A stretch of 15,240 bases of DNA from Anaerolineae bacterium (lineage in GTDB: Bacteria > Chloroflexota > Anaerolineae > JAAYZQ01), in contig JAFGIA010000043.1 in NCBI GenBank assembly GCA_016929795.1, forward strand, positions 1 through 15,240. Reading direction: 5' to 3'. The translations under genes and the position numbers were made by a program. The notes under the pieces were generated by a model. That model had not been told where the DNA came from, made no database searches, and saw only the letters and a list, made by a program, of their open reading frames with translations. How positions within the stretch are numbered: position 1 is the first letter of the stretch; every line of letters begins with the position of its first letter. Shown here in pieces: positions 1-7,258 of this stretch.

Positions 1-47
1 CTGATTAAGTGTTTTTTCGCCCTGCAACGCCAGTATAGAATGGCTAC

Positions 48-72
48 ATTAAGGCACGATTAAGGCATGATT
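48..72. repeat. Short 11-bp tandem repeat at the 3' end of the glycosyltransferase operon
   Basis: The unit ATTAAGGCAYG occurs twice head to tail (48-58 and 59-69) and is followed by ATTA. The second copy contains the stop codon of the minus-strand glycosyltransferase gene. No function is evident. The remaining 47 bases to the window edge hold no gene or clear terminator that I can see. Confidence 0.4.
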
Positions 73-1682
73 AGAGGAACATTAGAAAACACCAACACCT
101 CGTCATGCATCGAGACGAGCTCCATCTCTTCGGCTACCACCTGCAAGAAATCGGGCGGATAGCGCCGGGCAAAGCGACCTTCGTCGACGACGAGCCACGC
201 GCCCGGCGCCTGGCGCAGCGCCTGGCGCAGCGCCTCGCCGCCGTCGAGCAGCGGCACGCCATCCCAGCCGCTCACCCAGCGCTCCCCTTCCTGCATGGCG
301 AACCCGGCGAAATCCTCGGGGATGGCCAGGTAGTCGCATCGCCCCAGGTTCCAGAAGGCGGCCGGGCAGAGGAAGGTGATCACCACGTCGCCTGGCTCCT
401 CGTGCGCCGCGACGTAGGCAAAGGCGGCGTCATAGTCGGGCACCGTCTCGCGCGTCGCCGCGACCGCGCCGGCCCAGGAGGCGGCGACGGCCAGCAGCAC
501 CAGGGCGGTGGTCGCGGCCGCGGCGAGCATCCTGCCGGCAGCACCGGAGGCCAGGGCCGGCCACGCGCGGCCCAGCGGTCGCTTGATCGTGTGCCCGATC
601 AGGGCGGCGACGGCTCCGGCAGCCAGGAAGAGGTGCGGCAGGAGCATCAGCCCGTAGCGGGCGCTTTTCCACTCGGGATCGACGGCAAAGAGGAGCAGCC
701 CGAGCACGGGGATCAGGATGGCGAGCAGGTAGGCGAGGGCGCGCTGCCCCTGGATCGATGGTGCGCTGCCTGGCTTGCGCCGCGTCCACGCGGCGGCGGC
801 GAGATAGGCCACCGCCCCGAGTGCCAGCACCACCACCGGCAGTCGCGGCGGCGTGAGCAGCAGCGGCTCGACTACCTTTTGCACGCCGGCCCAGTCGATC
901 CCCGCGCCCAGGTATGCACGCACCTGGGGCGCCAGCACCCCGGGTGCCACGCGCGCCTGCACCGGCGGCCCCAGGCGGCGCAGGAGGATCTCGATCAGCG
1001 GGGCGGCCCCGGCGGCGGCAAAGGCAGCCAGGTTGGCCGGGCGCAGCACCCAGCGCGGGCCACGCTGCACCAGCGCCCACAGCCCCCACACCGGCAGCAG
1101 CAGCATGGCTTCGGCGTGTGAAAAGAGCGCCGCCCAGAAGGCAAACACAAAGAGCAGGCGAGGGGGGATGGCTTTAGCCGTCGTCTCTTTCTTCTCCACT
1201 ACCCAGAGGTAAAAGAGCACCGTCGCCGCCAGGGCAAAAAATTGGAGCGGGCCATACATCCGTATCCGCCCGCCCCACAGCACTGCCTCGGGCGCCACCG
1301 CCAGTAGCGCCGCCGCCACCAGCCCTGCGCCGGCCGACCGGAAGGCGCGCCGCCCGAACCAGTACGCCAGCGGCACCGCCGCCGTACTGATCAACACCAC
1401 GGGCAGGCGCAGCAGCCACGCCGCCCGGCCGCCCAGCGCCACCACTGCCGCCTCCAGGTACGACACCAGCAGGCCGTGGCTGTAGAAATTGCCCGAGGGC
1501 AGCAGCGGGATGCCGCGCGCCAGGATGCGCTCCGCTGCCCGCAGGTGAAGGTACTCGTCCACGAACAGGGGGACGTCGCGCGCATAGCGCCACCGGAACC
1601 AGAACGCCAGCGCCGTGATCCCGGCCAGCAGCATGAGCGGCCATACCTGGTCGTCCCGCGATCTTGCACCGGGTGCTGTCAT
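60..1682 (-). CDS. GT39/PMT-like integral membrane glycosyltransferase (540 aa)
   Basis: This is a polytopic membrane protein of the ArnT/PMT-like (GT39/GT83, PMT_2) type. Family members transfer sugars from polyprenyl-phosphate donors to acceptors on the outer face of the membrane. A first hydrophobic helix (about residues 14-32) is followed by an acidic pair, FVDE (D42, E43), in the first external loop, where this fold keeps its catalytic or donor-binding acid. Many further hydrophobic segments follow up to about residue 405. The last 130 or so residues are hydrophilic and should lie outside the membrane; they contain two cysteines (FLCP and GRCDY) whose spacing resembles that in the upstream paralogue. 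The start is an ATG overlapping the upstream stop as ATGA, with GAGGTGA a few bases ahead, which implies translational coupling. The family is clear, but the donor and acceptor cannot be told. Confidence 0.82.
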   Translation of the reverse strand: MTAPGARSRDDQVWPLMLLAGITALAFWFRWRYARDVPLFVDEYLHLRAAERILARGIPLLPSGNFYSHGLLVSYLEAAVVALGGRAAWLLRLPVVLISTAAVPLAYWFGRRAFRSAGAGLVAAALLAVAPEAVLWGGRIRMYGPLQFFALAATVLFYLWVVEKKETTAKAIPPRLLFVFAFWAALFSHAEAMLLLPVWGLWALVQRGPRWVLRPANLAAFAAAGAAPLIEILLRRLGPPVQARVAPGVLAPQVRAYLGAGIDWAGVQKVVEPLLLTPPRLPVVVLALGAVAYLAAAAWTRRKPGSAPSIQGQRALAYLLAILIPVLGLLLFAVDPEWKSARYGLMLLPHLFLAAGAVAALIGHTIKRPLGRAWPALASGAAGRMLAAAATTALVLLAVAASWAGAVAATRETVPDYDAAFAYVAAHEEPGDVVITFLCPAAFWNLGRCDYLAIPEDFAGFAMQEGERWVSGWDGVPLLDGGEALRQALRQAPGAWLVVDEGRFARRYPPDFLQVVAEEMELVSMHDEVLVFSNVPLIMP

Positions 1683-4162
1683 TCCGTCACCTCTATCTGT
1701 GTGAGCACCAGCCTGTCTCCCCCGGCCGTTTGCAGGCGGCGTGGCGGGTCCGGGACGTAGAGCCCCACTGCTACCTGGTACGTGCCCGGCGGCGTGTCCG
1801 GATCGACGGTTACGACGCGCCTGTCCACTACGACCTCGCCCGGGTCCCAGAACGATGTCGGATAGAACCCATTCAGCGGTGGCCCGTCGTCCTGGCTCCG
1901 GATCTGGCCATCTGCGTTGAGGATGTGCACGAAGGTAGTGTACGGTGCCGACACCGGGTCAACCGTCTGCCAGTAGAGCGTCAGCACCAACTCGCTCCCC
2001 GCCGTTACAGTGCCGGGCGCTAGATCGTAGCCGAGCAGCGCTATCTTGTCACCCTCACCCTTAAATAGGGCATCGACGGTCACCGGCGGCACCCCAGTCT
2101 CGCCGTCGATTACGCGGACATAGTCGAGGATGACGGCATCGTCGTGCACGCGCCCCGCTCCTCCCCCGGTCACGGGGCGGCGGCCGCTCTCCCTGTCGTA
2201 CAAGCCGGCGACGAGCTGGTAGTGGCCCGGGGGCAGGTCTGACGGCAGGTTGAGGGTGCGCCGATCGGGCAGCACCTCGCCCGGCACCCAATGCGTCATC
2301 GGCTGCACGCCGCCGAGAGGTGGTCCATCGTCTTGGGCGATGCGCTCCCCGTCGGGGCCGAGCAGGTGGACAAACACGATGGACTCGTAGGGCACGGGTG
2401 CCACTGCTTGCCAGTAGAGCACCAGCGGCAGCGTGTCACCGGGCCGGACGACGACGTCACCCCACGACGATATCATCCCCGCTGGTGCGCCACCGTGGCC
2501 GGGCAGATCGTAGGCGTCGAGGGCGATGTGACCGTCCAGGATCGCGCCCACCTCCCCACCAACTCCTGGTGCCGCCTCGGGGATCGAGCGAAAGACGAGG
2601 ACGCCGTCCGTGCGCAGCACGGCCTCCATTCGCTGCCACACCGCTTGCGCGAACGCGGGATCGAATCGCGTGCGCAGGCGCGTCTCGTCGATGACCAGCC
2701 ACAGCCGCCCACCGTCGTCGAGCACCGCGGCCAGCTCTTCCGCGTCGCGGATCAGTGGGGAGCCGAGCCAGCGGTCGACCATCTGCCCACGCTCATCTCG
2801 GTACACAAACTCCTCATAGTCGATGCCCAGCGTGAAATAGTCGCACTGCCTCAGGTAGAAGTGGCACGTCGCCGGCGCCACCGTCGCCACCCGATCCCCC
2901 GGCTGCCGCGCTTCCGACACGTACGCCATTGCCGCGACAAAGCCCTTTTCCCGCGTGCCGGCCGCGAGGGCGGCGCCCGGCAGGTAGGCAACCAGCAGGA
3001 TCAGGCTGAGGATGGCGGCGGGGAGCCTCGACTGGCGCGCCGGGGCGTTGGGCTGATGCCAGATGGCCGCGACCCACGACAGGCCGGCGGCGGCGCACAG
3101 TGCCAGCACAGGGATGAGGAAGGCCAGGTAGCGTGGGCTCTGATAGGTCTGGCCAAAGAAGAGAATCATCCCCAGCGGCACGATCCAGAGACAGGCGGCA
3201 AAAAAGAGTGTCGCATGTGCGTAGGCGTCCCTTCGCCCCTTGCGCCATGCCCACGCCGCAGCCACGGTGCCCGCCACGGCGAGGATCGTCCAGGGCAGCC
3301 GGGTGGCGGTGACGAAAAAGGGAGCGATTTCTGACATGGCGGCGAGAGGGCTGGCCGCGAGCTCGACCGGCGGGCGGCTGCCGGCGACTGTTGGGAAGCT
3401 GCCGATGACACCGCGCGCCAGCGCGAGCTGGAGCGCATAGCGGCCGGCAGCGGCCGCCAGCGCGAGGAGCATCTCGATCCAGCGCGTGCCCACCAGCCAC
3501 CAGCGCACGCCCCACAGCAGCATAGTGGCGGCGACCACCGCCGGCAGGAGGAGCGCTGCCTCGGGGTGCACAAAGAGGGCCACGACCAGCAGCGCGAGCC
3601 CGGCACGACGCAATCCAGAGGATTGCGTTCCATGTCCATGGGTGTGCTGCAATCCTCTGGATTGCACGCCTGCATAAAAGAGGGCCAGGCCGCAGAGGGA
3701 AAAGAGGCCAAGCACGCCATACGCCCGGGCGCGCCCGCCCCACACGATCGCCTCCGGGTCGAGCGTCACCAGCAGGGCCGCCCAGAGCCCGACCCACGGC
3801 CCAAAGAAGCGCCGGCCGGCAATGGCCACACCGAGGACGGTGGCCACGGCAGCGGCTATCGTCAACAGCCGCACCGCGAGCAGGCTGCTCGCGGCGTCCG
3901 CTCCGGTGAGCGCGACGATCGCGCCAGCCAGGTAGGAGAAGGGCAGATCGTTCCCGTAGAAAAGGCCCGAGGGCAGCACCGGCAGGCCGCTGCGGGCAAT
4001 GGCCCCAGCCACGAGCAGCGTCGTCGGCTCGTCCACAAACGCCTCGGCGTGGGTGGCATAATAGAACCGCAGGCCAAATGCCAGCAGCGCAACGGCCAGG
4101 ACGAGCAGTTGCCAGGCCAGGCCAGCTCGCGAGCGCGGACGGTGCGCCCCTCTGTCGTTCAT
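1679..4162 (-). CDS. GT39/PMT-like membrane glycosyltransferase with two C-terminal beta-type repeats (827 aa)
   Basis: The N-terminal 530 or so residues are paralogous to the next gene: a first helix (about 15-34), a FVDE motif (D44, E45), the VLPSGLFYGNDL loop, many membrane helices, then an external domain with CHFYLRQCDY. Family knowledge suggests a polyprenyl-phosphate-sugar-dependent transferase. The C-terminal 290 residues are extra: two related repeats (about 539-690 and 702-827) that both hold LYWQ, FVH(L/I)L, QDDGPPL, PGE, DRR and PPG(H/T)YQ. They look like extracytoplasmic beta-sandwich modules of unknown role. The start is the ATG at 4162, because an in-frame TGA lies 24 bases upstream; the Shine-Dalgarno is weak and distant (AGGAAGGG). 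The coding sequence contains an inverted repeat at 3610-3665. The gene follows the terminator of the DUF11 gene, so it probably has its own promoter, which I could not locate. Confidence 0.8.
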   Translation of the reverse strand: MNDRGAHRPRSRAGLAWQLLVLAVALLAFGLRFYYATHAEAFVDEPTTLLVAGAIARSGLPVLPSGLFYGNDLPFSYLAGAIVALTGADAASSLLAVRLLTIAAAVATVLGVAIAGRRFFGPWVGLWAALLVTLDPEAIVWGGRARAYGVLGLFSLCGLALFYAGVQSRGLQHTHGHGTQSSGLRRAGLALLVVALFVHPEAALLLPAVVAATMLLWGVRWWLVGTRWIEMLLALAAAAGRYALQLALARGVIGSFPTVAGSRPPVELAASPLAAMSEIAPFFVTATRLPWTILAVAGTVAAAWAWRKGRRDAYAHATLFFAACLWIVPLGMILFFGQTYQSPRYLAFLIPVLALCAAAGLSWVAAIWHQPNAPARQSRLPAAILSLILLVAYLPGAALAAGTREKGFVAAMAYVSEARQPGDRVATVAPATCHFYLRQCDYFTLGIDYEEFVYRDERGQMVDRWLGSPLIRDAEELAAVLDDGGRLWLVIDETRLRTRFDPAFAQAVWQRMEAVLRTDGVLVFRSIPEAAPGVGGEVGAILDGHIALDAYDLPGHGGAPAGMISSWGDVVVRPGDTLPLVLYWQAVAPVPYESIVFVHLLGPDGERIAQDDGPPLGGVQPMTHWVPGEVLPDRRTLNLPSDLPPGHYQLVAGLYDRESGRRPVTGGGAGRVHDDAVILDYVRVIDGETGVPPVTVDALFKGEGDKIALLGYDLAPGTVTAGSELVLTLYWQTVDPVSAPYTTFVHILNADGQIRSQDDGPPLNGFYPTSFWDPGEVVVDRRVVTVDPDTPPGTYQVAVGLYVPDPPRRLQTAGGDRLVLTQIEVTE
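3610..3665. repeat. 17-bp perfect inverted repeat inside the glycosyltransferase coding sequence
   Basis: GCAATCCAGAGGATTGC (3610-3626) recurs as its exact reverse complement at 3649-3665, with 22 bases between. Each arm is also nearly self-palindromic (CAATCC, three bases, GGATTG). On the minus strand the segment encodes a hydrophilic loop, QSRGLQHTHGHGTQSSGL, between two membrane helices. It resembles a REP-like palindromic element tolerated in a coding loop. Its copy number elsewhere is unknown. Confidence 0.75.
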
Positions 4163-4247
4163 CGTACGGTTGCGCGCCCTTCCTCTTCACCTTCTCGCCA
4201 GGCAGGGCCGCTCATGAGCCTGGGCTGCCTGCTGGCTGCGTTTCTGA

Positions 4248-4277
4248 AAAGGGGGCTGGGAACACCCAACCCCCTTT
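4248..4277 (-). terminator. Rho-independent terminator of the DUF11-repeat gene
   Basis: On the minus strand AAAGGGGGTTGGG, a four-base TGTT loop, and CCCAGCCCCCTTT form a 13-position stem with one mismatch, running into a short U tract (four U). It lies about 80 bases past the stop of the DUF11-repeat gene. The 195-base gap 4163-4357 otherwise shows no gene. Confidence 0.75.
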
Positions 4278-4357
4278 ACGATCTGTTTATTCTGGACTGT
4301 GCTTGCCCCCGGGCTATCTGGGCTCCTCCACAACCACGATTGGGTCAGAACGCACGC

Positions 4358-6937
4358 TCAGTCAAGCGGCGTCACCACGATGTCGTCGAACGTCACAGTG
4401 TCCGCCTTCATCGTCTTGAGCCCAACCGTGCCAGTCAGGAATGGATACTTGTTATCGGTGTAATCGATGTACAACACGTCGTTGAGCCACACCTTGATGT
4501 TGGCGTCGCGTACCTCGATGGCCACTGTGTGCCACTGATGGCGCGCAAGGACACCGTCCTTCTTGGTGATCGTCAGCTCGTGCGGGTTGTTAAAGTCGTA
4601 CAGGTTCTCCGGATTGTTGCACGCCTGGTCCCAGCAGTCCTCCGTCGTCTGAAGCTGTTTCAGGCTGACATAGTGGGTGGTGCCGGTGGCGCTGCCGCCG
4701 AGCATGATATAGTAGCCGGTCACCCAGCCGGCGGTATCACTGCTGCCCACATCTTTGTACTGGCCGCGCACCCAGAAGCCCTGTGGGTAGTGGACGGTGC
4801 GCAGGATGATCTTGGCTTCCATGCGATAGTCGGTCCAATCCTCCGCGCCGGGCTGCAGCCACATCAACAGCGCGTCCTCGGCCTCTTTGTTGGCGACGGC
4901 GTAGGCATTCTGGGTCATGCCGCCACTGCTGTTGTAGCCGTCGTCGGGGTCCCAGTACCACTGTCCCGGTGCGAGCCGGTGGTAGTTGAGGAATTCTGTC
5001 CAGTCTTCCCAGCCGTCCTCAAAATCCTCGTCGATAAGTGTGGGCGGATTGATCGTGACGACCGTCGTGTCTGTGGCCGTGCTGACCCCGTTTTCGGCGG
5101 TCACTGTGGCGGTATAGACGTCGACGGCCGGGTAGACGTGCGTCACCTGCTGGCCCGTCCCCGTGGTGCCATCGCCAAAGTCCCAACTGTAGACCACGTC
5201 CGTGCCGGCTGTGACCGACGCCGACAGGGTGGTCGCCTCGCCCTGGAGCGTCGGGCTGTCGTTGGTTGCTTCCAGCCCGGCAATAGCTTGTTCGATCCTC
5301 AGGGTGACCGTCGCCGGATCGAGCGGCTCGTGGGCCTGCACGGCGTCGACGACCATCGAGCTCACATAGTCGCCGGCTGGCCCGGCAACCTTGATCTCAT
5401 AGACCACGTCGAGTGTATAGCCTGGCGCCATGGCCCAGTCGCCGGTCCACACCAGGGTACCGTTGACGATGGCCGGATCTGTCTTGACGTCGCTGCTGCT
5501 GTCGACCATGTCCACGTAGGTAAAGCCAGCCGGCAGCGTGTCGCTGATCTTGACGATGCGCCCTGTCGTCTCGCCTGCATTCTTGATCGCGGCCGCATAC
5601 ACCACGGTCTGGTTTGTGACAGCGGGCGACGGAGTGACCTCGCGCTCGATCTCGATCCGCGCAAAGCGATAGTTCTTGTACATGATGGGCAGGTAGGCAT
5701 AGAGCTTATCGGGGCGCACAAAGAAGCACGTCTCGGCGGGGCCAAGGAGCTCTCCATCGGCGGTCGCTTCCACCTGGTTGCAGAGGTCCACCCACGCCAC
5801 GTCGGCCGAAACCGATGCCGTGTACACCAGCATCTCGGAGGAGAGGGGCGGCACCTCGATCGTGCCGGTCCACACCAGGGTGTTCCCCTCTTGCGCCGGG
5901 TCGGGGCCTGAGACCATGCCCTCAAAGAGGAGCCCCGCGTCGAGCGTGTCGGTGATGGCGGCGACCGTCGAAGTCATAAAGCCACTGTTCTCCAGCGTCA
6001 CTGTAAAGGTCACTACGTCCCCCGGCTCGACCCGGCTGTGCGACACGCTCTTGGTCATGGCCAGATCGGGAAGCGCCAGCACGCATGCTTCTGCAGGGCC
6101 AAGTAGCTGGCCGTCGGCCATGGCTTCTGCCTGGTTGCACAGGCTTGTCCACGGAACGTCGGTGGAAGTGGAAGCCTGGTACACGAGCACCACCGAAGAA
6201 AGGGGCGGCACCGGGATGGTATCGGTCCACACGAGCCTGTTCCCGTCCACCGCCGGGTCGGGGCCTGTGACCATGCCCTCGAAGGTGAGCCCCGCGTCGA
6301 GCGTGTCGGTGATGGCGGCGACCGTCGAAGTCATGAAGCCATTGTTCTCCAGGGTCACCGTAAAGGTCACCACGTCCCCCGGCTCGACCTGGCTGGGCGA
6401 CACGCGCTTGGTCAGAGCCAGGTCGGGCGCGCGCACATAGACGGGGGCCGAGGCAGGACCCAGGTAGATGCCTGTATCCGTTTCTGCCTCCAGGTTGTTG
6501 ACGTACGCGTCGAGCGCCGCGGGCACGCTGTCAGACACTTCCACCGAGTAGACCAGCGACAGGGTGCTCGTCGCGGGCACTGTGATCGGTCCTTCCCACA
6601 CCAGGGTCGGCTCGCTGGCCGTCACAGGCCACGTCCATTCTACCGGGTTCTCCACCGTGATGAAGGAAAACCCGGTGGGTAGCGTGTCGGTGACCACGGC
6701 CAGCACGACGTCTGACTCGTTGCTGTTACTAAAGGTCACTGTGTAATAGATGGTAAAGGGAAGATCGGCCGGGGGGATGGTCTCAACACTTGCCTCTTTG
6801 TTTATCGTGACCCCGTCCTGGCGGGCCAGTACGGGGCTGTGATAGCTGGCGGCCACCAGCGCGGTGGCCAACACGGCCATCAACAGGATGCCGGTCCACA
6901 ACATTGCTGCTCTGGACCCTCGTCGAATGCCATTCAT
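4358..6937 (-). CDS. Exported DUF11-repeat / PKD / lectin-like domain protein (859 aa)
   Basis: This is a large secreted or surface protein. It has a positively charged N-terminus, a hydrophobic core (about residues 12-30) and a plausible signal-peptide cleavage after VLA (residue 38). Four DUF11-type beta repeats follow: about 43-170, 172-289, 291-408 and 428-548. Repeats 2 and 3 are almost identical (EPGDVVTFTVTLEN, GFMTSTVAAITDTLDAGL). A YLPIMYKNY motif (about 414-422) sits between repeats 3 and 4. A PKD domain (about 552-632) has the typical WDFGDGT near residue 585. The C-terminal 225 residues (from LIDEDFEDGWEDW) look like a concanavalin-A/LamG-type lectin fold, with DFNNPHELTI, WHTVAIEV and FDDIVV. 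No catalytic motif is visible, so adhesion or sugar binding is inferred. The start is supported by GGAGG at 6945-6949, seven bases from the ATG. No sortase-type anchor is seen at the C-terminus. Confidence 0.85.
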   Translation of the reverse strand: MNGIRRGSRAAMLWTGILLMAVLATALVAASYHSPVLARQDGVTINKEASVETIPPADLPFTIYYTVTFSNSNESDVVLAVVTDTLPTGFSFITVENPVEWTWPVTASEPTLVWEGPITVPATSTLSLVYSVEVSDSVPAALDAYVNNLEAETDTGIYLGPASAPVYVRAPDLALTKRVSPSQVEPGDVVTFTVTLENNGFMTSTVAAITDTLDAGLTFEGMVTGPDPAVDGNRLVWTDTIPVPPLSSVVLVYQASTSTDVPWTSLCNQAEAMADGQLLGPAEACVLALPDLAMTKSVSHSRVEPGDVVTFTVTLENSGFMTSTVAAITDTLDAGLLFEGMVSGPDPAQEGNTLVWTGTIEVPPLSSEMLVYTASVSADVAWVDLCNQVEATADGELLGPAETCFFVRPDKLYAYLPIMYKNYRFARIEIEREVTPSPAVTNQTVVYAAAIKNAGETTGRIVKISDTLPAGFTYVDMVDSSSDVKTDPAIVNGTLVWTGDWAMAPGYTLDVVYEIKVAGPAGDYVSSMVVDAVQAHEPLDPATVTLRIEQAIAGLEATNDSPTLQGEATTLSASVTAGTDVVYSWDFGDGTTGTGQQVTHVYPAVDVYTATVTAENGVSTATDTTVVTINPPTLIDEDFEDGWEDWTEFLNYHRLAPGQWYWDPDDGYNSSGGMTQNAYAVANKEAEDALLMWLQPGAEDWTDYRMEAKIILRTVHYPQGFWVRGQYKDVGSSDTAGWVTGYYIMLGGSATGTTHYVSLKQLQTTEDCWDQACNNPENLYDFNNPHELTITKKDGVLARHQWHTVAIEVRDANIKVWLNDVLYIDYTDNKYPFLTGTVGLKTMKADTVTFDDIVVTPLD

Positions 6938-6985
6938 TCTTTCGCCTCCATTGAATTTTTGATCGCATGCCTGATAATAAGCACG

Positions 6986-7023
6986 CAGGCGGCCTCGCTA
7001 ACGGCTGTCGTTGAGGTCGCCTG
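6986..7023 (-). promoter_or_regulatory. Leader stem-loop in the 5' UTR of the DUF11-repeat gene
   Basis: Arms AGGCGGCCTC (6987-6996) and GAGGTCGCCT (7013-7022) pair with one mismatch and extend by one C-G pair. Inside them AACG (7000-7003) pairs with CGTT (7009-7012) around a five-base loop, leaving a three-base bulge. The structure lies between the predicted minus-strand promoter and the Shine-Dalgarno. It could affect mRNA stability or translation. It matches no riboswitch class I know. Confidence 0.4.
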
Positions 7024-7077
7024 TCTGTTATCACTCAGGTCACGCACCACCGTCACCGTGCGGGCGAGAGCAGCAGC

Positions 7078-7106
7078 ATCTTAGCATAAAAGAAGGACGC
7101 TGTCAA
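7078..7106 (-). promoter_or_regulatory. Sigma-70-type promoter for the DUF11-repeat gene
   Basis: On the minus strand there is a consensus -35 TTGACA (7106-7101), a 17-base spacer, and a -10 TAAGAT (7083-7078) preceded by TGC, an extended -10 feature. It would give a leader of roughly 130 bases. It is divergent from the promoter at 7182-7190, so the 320-base gap between the two genes holds both promoters and no gene. Confidence 0.7.
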
Positions 7107-7181
7107 AACCACCGTACGTGAAGTAAGATGTTCTATCTCCCTGACACAGCTTGGCGCAAGGTACCCACTTGCCGTTTTTTG

Positions 7182-7190
7182 TGCTATAAT
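7182..7190 (+). promoter_or_regulatory. Extended -10 promoter for the MEMO-priA-phosphatase operon
   Basis: TGCTATAAT is a perfect extended -10 element (TGn plus TATAAT at 7185-7190). No good -35 lies at 16-18 bases; TTGCCG at 7169 is only 10 bases away. The 13 bases TTTGTGCTATAAT are identical to those in front of the tRNA-Arg gene. The start codon is about 70 bases downstream. Confidence 0.7.
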
Positions 7191-7247
7191 AGATCCATCG
7201 CCTGGCAGGGCACTTGATGCGGCCTGCTGCGCTGCGGCAGGCGCCGA

Positions 7248-7254
7248 GGAGGTG
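7248..7254 (+). promoter_or_regulatory. Ribosome binding site that fixes the MEMO-family start
   Basis: GGAGGTG ends four bases before the ATG at 7259. The longer frame from the TTG at 7214 would place this site inside coding sequence and add 15 residues not expected in the family. The ATG at 7259 is therefore preferred. Confidence 0.75.
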
Positions 7255-7258
7255 TGTG

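Noticed and set aside
32..60. TATACT on the minus strand as a promoter for a gene beyond the left edge
   Set aside because: No acceptable -35 at the right distance, and no downstream gene is visible.
205..240. 12-base tandem repeat GCGCCTGGCGCA in the glycosyltransferase gene
   Set aside because: It encodes a short LRQALRQA helix repeat; codon-bias repetition in GC-rich DNA explains it.
105..1121. 338-codon plus-strand ORF antisense to the 540-aa glycosyltransferase
   Set aside because: Composition rich in Gln, Arg and Gly and without domains. The opposite strand encodes a convincing membrane protein with a ribosome site.
3566..5911. 781-codon plus-strand ORF antisense to the glycosyltransferase and DUF11 genes
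   Set aside because: It spans the terminator and two well-supported genes on the opposite strand, and its protein is rich in Arg, His and Gly with no domain. It is a GC-rich shadow frame.
7169..7190. TTGCCG as -35 for the MEMO operon promoter
   Set aside because: The spacing to TATAAT is only 10 bases; the extended -10 explains the promoter better.
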